Shown here one piece after another: positions 1 to 5,165 of a DNA stretch of 6,181 bases. The DNA is from an uncultured Porphyromonadaceae bacterium (GTDB lineage Bacteria; Bacteroidota; Bacteroidia; Bacteroidales; Muribaculaceae). The stretch spans positions 1-6,181 of the forward strand of contig CAJMDR010000136.1 in NCBI GenBank assembly GCA_905212215.1, read 5' to 3'. The notes beneath the pieces are model-generated. The model searched no databases. It had not been told where the DNA came from and was given only the letters and a program-made list of their open reading frames with translations. The position numbers and the translations under genes are program-made. Every line of letters begins with the position of its first letter. The first letter of the stretch is position 1.

Positions 1-22
1 GACCGGGGCTTCTTGCGGTCTG

Positions 23-51
23 AGTCGCAAATATAATGATAATCTGCGACT
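23..51. repeat. 7-bp perfect inverted repeat over the leftward promoter
   Basis: AGTCGCA at 23-29 is repeated inverted as TGCGACT at 45-51, around a 15-nt AT-rich spacer. The left arm overlaps the -7 box and the start-site region, and the right arm lies inside the -33/-7 spacer of the leftward promoter. That placement suits a repressor operator. There is no T-tract after either arm, so a terminator is less likely. A seven-base arm can arise by chance, so the role is inferred from position only. Confidence 0.4.
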
Positions 52-59
52 TGTGCAAA
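28..59 (-). promoter_or_regulatory. Bacteroidota-type promoter firing leftwards out of the window
   Basis: Read on the minus strand, positions 35-28 are TATATTTG, an exact match to the Bacteroides -7 consensus TAnnTTTG. Positions 59-56 are TTTG, an exact match to the -33 box. The two are separated by 20 nt, which is the expected spacing. Transcription would start at about position 20 and run off the left edge, so the gene served is outside the window. This is the best match to the consensus in the window. It is a pattern match only; no transcript data are available. Confidence 0.7.
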
Positions 60-234
60 ATTGCCATAGACTGCGTATTTCTGGAAAGTCAGACGGTAAG
101 TGAATAAATCACAGCTTCCTGCTTACCATATTATGCGTTGTTAATGAAAGTTGTGGACTAATCTGCATGACAGGTATGCTGCTGACAGGAACAATGGCAC
201 AGAACTGTTGTTATAGAAAGAAAATGAATTGAAG

Positions 235-756
235 ATGAAAGAGATATATCTTGCGGGTGGGTGCTTCTGGGGAACGGAGCATTTTATAGGACTTTTACAT
301 GGTGTGAAAGAGACCGAGGTGGGTTATGCCAATTCCATAGTGCAGAACCCGGATTACAGGTTGGTATGCACAGGAACGACGGAATCGGCAGAGACGGTCA
401 GGGTGGTCTATGAAGAAATGGAGATTACGCTTCCGTTTCTGTTGGAAATGTTTTTCAAGACTATCGACCCTACATCGCTCAACAAACAGGGCAATGATGT
501 AGGCACCCAGTACAGAACCGGAATCTATTACACAGATGCAGCGGATGAGTCTGTTGTCGTAGCTGCATTTAAAAAGCTGCAAAGCCGCAACGACAGGCCG
601 TTGCAGATAGAGTATGGGAAATTACAGAGCTTCTATCCTGCCGAAGAATATCATCAGGATTATCTGATAAACAATCCGCGTGGTTACTGCCATATCAACC
701 GCGAGCTGATGGCTCTGGCAGCCAAAGCCAAAGACCCTAACGCTCATAAACCATAA
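235..756 (+). CDS. msrA: Peptide methionine-S-sulfoxide reductase MsrA
   Basis: Reduces methionine S-sulfoxide, free or in proteins, back to methionine, repairing oxidative damage; thioredoxin normally recycles the enzyme. The 173-residue protein is a complete single-domain MsrA with no fused MsrB. The catalytic motif GCFWG lies at residues 9-13 with nucleophile Cys10, followed by Glu15. Other family motifs are VGYANS (29-34), VCTGTT (44-49), LNKQGNDVGTQYR (82-94) and FYPAEEYHQDY (133-143). Cys152, in GYCHI near the C-terminus, is the likely resolving cysteine. No signal peptide is seen, so the enzyme should be cytoplasmic. The start is placed at ATG 235 because it gives the usual spacing before GCFWG. 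An in-frame TTG at 229 would add only two residues, and an A-rich stretch (215-224) precedes the start, as is common in Bacteroidota. No TAnnTTTG promoter was found upstream. It is convergent with the next gene and appears monocistronic. Confidence 0.96.
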   Translation: MKEIYLAGGCFWGTEHFIGLLHGVKETEVGYANSIVQNPDYRLVCTGTTESAETVRVVYEEMEITLPFLLEMFFKTIDPTSLNKQGNDVGTQYRTGIYYTDAADESVVVAAFKKLQSRNDRPLQIEYGKLQSFYPAEEYHQDYLINNPRGYCHINRELMALAAKAKDPNAHKP

Positions 757-855
757 GCTATTTGACTGTTATCATTATTCCCCATAAGACAGGAGAACGG
801 TAGAAACATGAGGGGATAATACAATAGCGATGGGTTAAAGTCGGAGACATACAGT

Positions 856-900
856 GAACGGTTCCACACCCGCAATGGGAATGGAGCCGTTCGGTTTATA
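856..900 (+). terminator. Stem-loop between convergent genes, probable msrA terminator
   Basis: GAACGGTTCC (856-865) pairs with GGAGCCGTTC (883-892), giving a 10-bp stem with one G-T wobble. The 17-nt loop contains a further CCC/GGG pairing (869-871 with 877-879). On the plus strand the stem is followed by a short T-rich run (GGTTTATA, 893-900), so termination of msrA transcripts about 100 nt past the stop codon is plausible. On the minus strand no T-tract follows, so action on the convergent operon is less certain. The left arm also carries the shared AGTGAACGG motif. Confidence 0.5.
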
Positions 901-924
901 GTGTGAATATGAAGAAAGGGATGA

Positions 925-2754
925 TCAGAAAGTGACGGAGGCTTTAGTGGCACCTACTTTGATTACGGTGTTGCCGGTAAGGGTAATTGCTTTTCCGAAG
1001 GAATATTCGCCGGAGTCCTCATCCATCGTGGCGGGATATACAACCAAATCATTGCCGATCTTGACGCCCACATAGAAGTTTTCGCCATAGTAATCCAGAA
1101 CGGTTACATAGATGGTGGAGCCTTTGGTTGTGGTGAATCCTTCAAGGAACTTCCAGTCGTAGTTGGTGGAGCTGCTCACACGATATTGGTCGGCATCATA
1201 GTATGCAATCACGGAAACGTTGTCCCCTTGCGAGAGGTCAGAATAAGTAACCGTAACCTTCACATCTTCAGCGGGCATGATGAAAGTGCCGTAGGGTGCA
1301 TTGAGAGTTACGGGAACGTCAACGCCTGAGGTGGTGGTTGCTTTCACGCTCTCAATCTGCTTGCCCGAAGGTACCTGAATTGCCATTTTCACTGTATCGC
1401 CCTGGCAGTAGAGCTTTCCTTGCTCAAATTGCACAACCTGCTCGGATGAAACGGTATAGGCTTTACCACACTGTATGTTGACACTGAGTTCGGATGCGTC
1501 TTTTCCAATGATTACCTCAGACATGTAGATGTTGTCACCGTAATGGGTGAAAGAATACGATTTGCCGTCGTCGGCGATTACTTTCACAGGCTTGAATCCC
1601 GTCTCGGCTGTCACAAAGAAGTATATAGGCTTGCCGGGGGTGCCGAGGGTGGTGGGACGTCCGTAGTACATATCGTCGGCATCATAGATTCCTACAGTGT
1701 CCACATGCTCTCCCTTAGTGAAAGAGACAGGAACTTTGTGACGGATATCGAGGTTTACGGTAACGTCTGACTTCGGCATTGTAAAACGGATATATCCCAT
1801 TCCAACTAACTCAGGCTCAACTCCGGCGTTGGCGGATACGCCACGCATGTAATACTCGTCGTTGACGTAAATCTCGGCAACTACTGGATCACCGTCAATG
1901 ATATTATTGGGAAGGGAGCTTCGTGCGGTGTCTATATACTGCGCTGTTGCATTGTTCCAGGTGATATTGTGGCGCTCATGCTGCTCGCCTTTTACGCGGA
2001 GTGCCACATCACCCTCTACATTCTGAGAGTTGGGACGAATCTTGATATGATAGAGGTTGAGGACATCCTTATCTTCCGACCAGTCGCAACCTTTGGTTGC
2101 CTTTACGTCTGTCCACTCGCCGTCGCCCATCTTGTATTCCACTGAGGTGATCTTGAAGGCGTCCTTCACCTTGAGGTATGCGTCGAAGTACTTGTATTTC
2201 TTGTCGGGGCTGACACCGAACAGTTCCACAGCGGGATGCTGTTCCAGAGTCATGGTGAATCCGCTTGTCAGGAACTGCTGCTGGATGCTGTAGCAGGCGG
2301 TGATGTTACATTCCTCCGCTTCAGGCACAGTGAATGCCACATCTATACTTTCCGCTCCCTTTTGGAAATTCTCCGGCACCTCAGGCACTATAACCATTCC
2401 GTTGACGTGCACATGCACATGCATAAAATGATAGTCGCTGAAGCCGGCCATAAGCTGCTTACCGGCCTTGATGATAACATGAGCAGTCTCGCCCGGTATG
2501 AGTTTGTCGCCTTTCTTGATACCCTCCACGGCGATGTAAGAAGGCGAAAGGTTCTCCACGGATGCCACCCGGCTTTCAGTGGGTACCGTGTTGTTGTTCT
2601 CGAAAGTGATTTCCTTGATTTCCGACAGTCGGTAGCGGATGGTATCTCCCGCTACGGTTTTCAGCACCAAGGATTTGTTTGTCGTCGTGCTGTTCTGGGC
2701 ATATAGTCCGAAGGTGGCGATGAGCGCCATTAATATTGTATTTATGAGTCGCAT
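925..2754 (-). CDS. Exported multi-module beta-rich protein, function unknown
   Basis: A 609-residue protein with a Sec signal peptide (hydrophobic 4-18, likely cleavage after LYA at 17-19). There is no lipobox, so it is not a lipoprotein. Residues 28-51 carry the motif common at the N-terminus of exported Bacteroidales proteins, an AGDT turn followed by YRLSEIKEITF. The rest looks like tandem beta-sandwich modules. Three strands end in a recurring pattern, FTVPEAEE (141-148), FTMPKSDV (324-331) and FIMPAEDV (491-498), each followed by alternating hydrophobic residues, as in bacterial InlB-B-like repeats. Two longer modules, about 341-428 and 512-605, both begin near YDAD and resemble each other. 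Residues 109-117 contain four histidines, three alternating with valine. No enzyme motif and no type IX sorting tail were seen. It is the second gene of an operon, 10 nt after the 160-residue exported protein. A surface or adhesin-like role is a guess. Confidence 0.85.
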   Translation of the reverse strand: MRLINTILMALIATFGLYAQNSTTTNKSLVLKTVAGDTIRYRLSEIKEITFENNNTVPTESRVASVENLSPSYIAVEGIKKGDKLIPGETAHVIIKAGKQLMAGFSDYHFMHVHVHVNGMVIVPEVPENFQKGAESIDVAFTVPEAEECNITACYSIQQQFLTSGFTMTLEQHPAVELFGVSPDKKYKYFDAYLKVKDAFKITSVEYKMGDGEWTDVKATKGCDWSEDKDVLNLYHIKIRPNSQNVEGDVALRVKGEQHERHNITWNNATAQYIDTARSSLPNNIIDGDPVVAEIYVNDEYYMRGVSANAGVEPELVGMGYIRFTMPKSDVTVNLDIRHKVPVSFTKGEHVDTVGIYDADDMYYGRPTTLGTPGKPIYFFVTAETGFKPVKVIADDGKSYSFTHYGDNIYMSEVIIGKDASELSVNIQCGKAYTVSSEQVVQFEQGKLYCQGDTVKMAIQVPSGKQIESVKATTTSGVDVPVTLNAPYGTFIMPAEDVKVTVTYSDLSQGDNVSVIAYYDADQYRVSSSTNYDWKFLEGFTTTKGSTIYVTVLDYYGENFYVGVKIGNDLVVYPATMDEDSGEYSFGKAITLTGNTVIKVGATKASVTF

Positions 2755-2764
2755 AGGTGTCAGG

Positions 2765-3247
2765 TTATTTGTTCACGAATTTCAGGATTTTATCATTGGC
2801 TTTGATAATGTATATGCCTCGAGGCATGATAGAGAAGTCGATTGTCACTGTTCCGTTGGCATTTCCGGCAGCCACCGCCACGCCATTGGCGTTCCAGGCC
2901 CCATAAGCGAACTCTCCCGGAGCCGTTATGGTGACTAAGCCATGCCTGTTCTCGATGGAAATGCCATTCAGATCGGCATCGATGTCTTCGACTGAATTGG
3001 TAGTCAGGTCGAAAATGATTTTCTCTATGCCCTCGACAGGAAATTCCATAGGTGCGACGTCGGCAGAAGGCAGGAGGATCATCTTGCCCTCCGCCGTGTT
3101 AAAGGTGATACGGGTCGTGGGGGTTAGCTCTATTTTCTTTGTATTTGCTCCGTTGGTGGAGACGATGACTATTTCAGGTTCCGCGGCTACCACAGGGAGA
3201 GCCAATGCAAGAGCTGAAAAAATCATCCATGCTTTTCCCTTTCTCAT
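2765..3247 (-). CDS. Small exported protein with T9SS-sorting-like C-terminal tail
   Basis: A 160-residue protein of unknown function. The signal peptide is clear: MRKGK, a hydrophobic core at 8-21, and likely cleavage after Ala22. Two short beta-type repeats follow, each ending in a similar strand: IELTPTTRITF (39-49) and FPVEGIEKIIF (69-79). They resemble the 'DGT..ITF' motif near the N-terminus of the neighbouring 609-residue protein. Residues 95-160 look like a Por-secretion-tail (type IX sorting) domain, with GISIENRHGLVTI, an alternating middle and the typical ending MPRGIYIIKANDKILKFVNK. The usual PNP motif at the tail start is missing, so this assignment is moderate. If the tail works, the protein would cross the outer membrane through the type IX system. 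It could instead be a periplasmic or structural module. It is the first gene of an operon with the 609-residue protein, read from the promoter at 3338-3369. Confidence 0.85.
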   Translation of the reverse strand: MRKGKAWMIFSALALALPVVAAEPEIVIVSTNGANTKKIELTPTTRITFNTAEGKMILLPSADVAPMEFPVEGIEKIIFDLTTNSVEDIDADLNGISIENRHGLVTITAPGEFAYGAWNANGVAVAAGNANGTVTIDFSIMPRGIYIIKANDKILKFVNK

Positions 3248-3333
3248 AGGATTCGGTTTGGTTGAAGTTTCTGCATTTGTTGTGGTTCAAGGCATGTACG
3301 ATAAGTGTACCGTTCACTGACCCCTGTTTTCCG

Positions 3334-3400
3334 ACGGCAAAATTACCTCTGCTCTCTTCCACACGCAAGAAAAACACTACTGCATCACTACGGCAAAATT
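3334..3400. repeat. 11-bp direct repeat near the operon promoter
   Basis: ACGGCAAAATT occurs at 3334-3344 and again at 3390-3400, start-to-start 56 bp apart. The first copy contains the -7 box of the operon promoter. The second copy reads CAATTTTG on the minus strand, one base off the -7 consensus, but has no -33 box at the right distance. It may be a decayed or weak second promoter, or a duplicated regulatory site. The function is not established. Confidence 0.4.
3338..3369 (-). promoter_or_regulatory. Bacteroidota-type promoter of the exported-protein operon
   Basis: On the minus strand, positions 3345-3338 read TAATTTTG, an exact match to the -7 consensus TAnnTTTG. Twenty nt upstream, positions 3369-3366 read CTTG, matching three of four bases of the -33 TTTG. 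The start site would be near 3331, giving an untranslated leader of about 84 nt before the ATG at 3247. An imperfect palindrome, GTGTAC-C-GTTCAC (3305-3317), lies in the early leader and could be a regulator site. No Shine-Dalgarno sequence precedes the start codon. Confidence 0.6.
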
Positions 3401-3426
3401 GTTAAATAGCTGATAATAAGCCTTAT

Positions 3427-4194
3427 TCAGGACTGCACAATGGAGATAAGGAAGTCCTGAAGCGAAACATCAGCACCTATCCCGAGTTTTTTTCGCAGCC
3501 TCAGCCTCGACGATTCCACACTGCGCACCTCGCGGTAGATGAGGGCTGCTATCTCTTTTGTCGACATGCCGAGATACAGAAAAGCACAAAGCCTGAGATC
3601 ATTTTTAGTCAGCAAGGGAAACTGTTCCTTCAGACGGTTGAAGAAATCGGGATGAACCTTTTCAAAATAGACTCGGAAATCAGAGGAAAGCGTCTCCATA
3701 TCGAAACGGCGGCATTTGTCAGCACTCTTTTTCAAGGAAAGCGCCGCTTCTTTGTTTTTCGTCTTCGACAGGTTCTCCGCACAATTCTCTAACTCAGAGA
3801 TAAGAGAAGAATGGAACTCGTTTATCGCCGAATGATTTATGGCGTATGAGGTCAGCTGACGGTTCTGGGCATCCATCTCATGCCGCAGCTCACGCTCCCG
3901 CAACTCTGAAGCCTCTTTCTGATAACGCACAATGTCCCGTTGCTGTTGCTGTATCAGTCGGCTTCGGCAACGGTCAGACTTCATTTTGCGCACCAGGAAG
4001 ATGGATAGAAACAGCAGCAAAATGGCAATCACTATGCCGGAGATTACGGCTATGTTGCGGTTCTGCACTTTCAGCCTCAACGCCTCGTTGTGCTGTTGCA
4101 GCCTTTCCGTGTCAAACTGCACAAGCAGTGATTGCAACGAAGAGTTATTGTTCTCTCCGGTAAGAGAATCCATGAGCGCCTCATAAGAGAGCAT
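3427..4194 (-). CDS. C-terminal part of TPR/LuxR-HTH membrane regulator (frame-split)
   Basis: A 255-residue reading frame that looks like the C-terminal half of the Bacteroidales one-component regulator family. It begins inside a TPR helix: LSYEALMDSL (2-11) is the usual last half-repeat. One membrane helix follows (48-68), then a charged coiled coil (about 72-115), a helical linker, and a LuxR-type HTH at 195-236. The HTH holds LTKNDLRLCAFLYLGMSTKE and the recognition-helix-like VRSVESSRLRLRKKLGI. The HTH would face the cytoplasm and bind DNA while the TPR part senses in the periplasm. The ATG at 4194 is a poor natural start: it falls mid-repeat, there is no signal peptide, and the same frame stays open upstream to a stop at 4264-4266. 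It overlaps the TPR frame by 14 nt. It is read here as part of one broken or recoded gene spanning 5002-3427. If the break is real, the HTH half may still be made by coupled re-initiation, but it would lack the sensor. Confidence 0.75.
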   Translation of the reverse strand: MLSYEALMDSLTGENNNSSLQSLLVQFDTERLQQHNEALRLKVQNRNIAVISGIVIAILLLFLSIFLVRKMKSDRCRSRLIQQQQRDIVRYQKEASELRERELRHEMDAQNRQLTSYAINHSAINEFHSSLISELENCAENLSKTKNKEAALSLKKSADKCRRFDMETLSSDFRVYFEKVHPDFFNRLKEQFPLLTKNDLRLCAFLYLGMSTKEIAALIYREVRSVESSRLRLRKKLGIGADVSLQDFLISIVQS

Positions 4195-4263
4195 GAGGCG
4201 GAAAGCCGCTATGGCCGAGCATAAGACGGATGGGCGATAGATGCGCCAAGGCGTCAGGGCGTC
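4181..4263 (-). other. Frame-change interval joining the two halves of the regulator gene
   Basis: Both frames are open between 4263 and 4184. In the TPR frame the codons end LMLGH at 4211. In the HTH frame AFRLMLSYEALMDSL begins at 4206, with only four bases (4210-4207) between them. Placed end to end these form an almost normal TPR, with the LG of the turn followed by the A-F-R-L-M-L-x-Y helix and the DSL ending typical of this family. A usual TPR turn would need about nine bases in place of four. A deletion of 2 or 5 nt, or a one-base insertion, would explain the break. A sequencing error or programmed recoding cannot be excluded; no obvious slippery heptamer is seen at the junction. Confidence 0.65.
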
Positions 4264-5002
4264 TCACCCGTTCGATTTGCGGCAGAAGAAGCTGTGCCGA
4301 ATCGGCAAATCTCACGGAGGAATGACGGTTATTGAGAGCGAACTCCGCCTGTGCGAGTTTTGCGAAAGTGAGAAACTTGGCACGGAAATCATCGGGAGTA
4401 TGTTTTTGTCGGCCGGCGATGCGAAAGAGTAAGGAAGATTCCTTTAGCAGCCGAACCGATGCGCCCATGTCTCCCTCATCCATGTAGAGGTCTGACATAT
4501 TCTGCAACACTATGGCTCGCTTAAGTTTGTTACCGCCACTTATCTTCAACGCTTCCTGATAATACTCAACCGCTTTCCTGCGATTGCCGAGGGATGCCTG
4601 GTTCAGCGCCAGATTGTTGTAGACATTCACTATGCCTGTGGTATCCCGTAGACTGCGGTATATGTCAAGGGCATGAAGAAGAAGGTTGCTGTTCTCGTTG
4701 TTATCGTGCTTTTCGTAGAAACTCACTTTATAGATTGAGGTAAGCATCAGCGCCTCTCCGGGCTTATCGTTCTTCTGCTCTGCGATCTTAAGACCCTTAC
4801 GCATCTCTGTCATGGCACGGTCTTTCAAGCCGAGGTCATAATACTGGTCACCCATCCTGTGATGTTTCAGCACCTCCACCGACGGCGTTTTTCTATTTCC
4901 CGCCGTCACAACAGAAAAGCAGCAGAGACAGAAAAGGACAAGAGTAGCGGCACGCAATGTCAGAGAGCGCAGAAAACACGGAAGATGAACATATTCGGTC
5001 AT
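4181..5002 (-). CDS. N-terminal TPR sensor part of the same regulator (frame-split)
   Basis: A 273-residue frame with an N-terminal signal or anchor segment (hydrophobic about 18-34, possible cleavage after VVTA) followed by TPR-like helical repeats. The clearest are at 124-155 (VYNNLALNQASLGN, AVEYYQEALKI) and 163-196 (LQNMSDLYMDEGD). Weaker ones lie near 51-78 and 208-244. A final repeat starts at 251-264 (ALAHLSPIRLMLGH) and then breaks, because the last nine residues (SGFPPHALL) do not fit a TPR. The matching second half continues in the +1 frame. The start is ATG 5002. An in-frame TTG at 5023 lies inside the predicted -7 box and would be upstream of the transcript start. In this family the TPR region is periplasmic and joined to a membrane helix and HTH, so this frame alone would be a truncated sensor. 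It is transcribed divergently from the hydrolase gene at 5166. Confidence 0.78.
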   Translation of the reverse strand: MTEYVHLPCFLRSLTLRAATLVLFCLCCFSVVTAGNRKTPSVEVLKHHRMGDQYYDLGLKDRAMTEMRKGLKIAEQKNDKPGEALMLTSIYKVSFYEKHDNNENSNLLLHALDIYRSLRDTTGIVNVYNNLALNQASLGNRRKAVEYYQEALKISGGNKLKRAIVLQNMSDLYMDEGDMGASVRLLKESSLLFRIAGRQKHTPDDFRAKFLTFAKLAQAEFALNNRHSSVRFADSAQLLLPQIERVRRPDALAHLSPIRLMLGHSGFPPHALL

Positions 5003-5020
5003 TCGGGAGCACTTTGCCCA

Positions 5021-5028
5021 CAAAGGTA
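5021..5028 (-). promoter_or_regulatory. -7 box for the TPR/HTH regulator gene
   Basis: On the minus strand 5028-5021 read TACCTTTG, an exact TAnnTTTG match, 18 nt upstream of the ATG at 5002. No TTTG was found about 20 nt further upstream, so the -33 box is weak or absent and the promoter may need an activator. The predicted transcript starts near 5014 and gives a very short leader. This supports ATG 5002 over the in-frame TTG at 5023. Confidence 0.5.
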
Positions 5029-5048
5029 CAAAAAAATTATGAGTTGAT

Positions 5049-5092
5049 GAGTGAGTGAGTAGCTTTTCCTTTCGCAGTGATCATATACTCAC
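5049..5092. repeat. GAGT tandem repeat and inverted repeat in the divergent spacer
   Basis: GAGT is repeated three times without a gap at 5049-5060, with a further copy at 5041-5044. The end of this run, GTGAGTA (5055-5061), is matched by the inverted TACTCAC (5086-5092), seven bases on each side of a 24-nt spacer. The element lies between two divergent genes, upstream of the regulator's -7 box, where an operator or activator site would be expected. The arms are short, so chance is possible. No convincing TAnnTTTG promoter was found for the plus-strand hydrolase in this spacer; TAGCTTTT (5060-5067) is one base off. Confidence 0.35.
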
Positions 5093-5165
5093 AGTACCCG
5101 TTCACTCGTCAGCCCAAAACCTTGCTCCTTGAAAATTGTTGATAAGTTAAACACACAGCACTGTC

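Noticed and set aside
95..127. GGTAAG/CTTACC inverted repeat upstream of msrA as a regulatory hairpin
   Set aside because: Only six bases pair around a 21-nt loop, with no promoter or terminator signal nearby; it is within chance expectation.
229..234. TTG at 229 as start of msrA
   Set aside because: It adds only Met-Lys before a good ATG at 235, and MsrA proteins usually begin close to the GCFWG motif.
2236..2706. Plus-strand open frame of 156 codons opposite the 609-residue protein
   Set aside because: Its composition mirrors the antisense of a beta-rich exported protein; no start context, promoter or domain was seen.
3415..3427. Palindrome AATAAG-C-CTTATT at the end of the regulator gene as a terminator
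   Set aside because: The stem is AT-rich, has a one-base loop too small to form a hairpin, and is followed by no clear T-tract.
5003..5023. TTG at 5023 as start of the TPR protein
   Set aside because: It lies within the predicted -7 box and so upstream of the transcript start; ATG 5002 gives a normal signal peptide.
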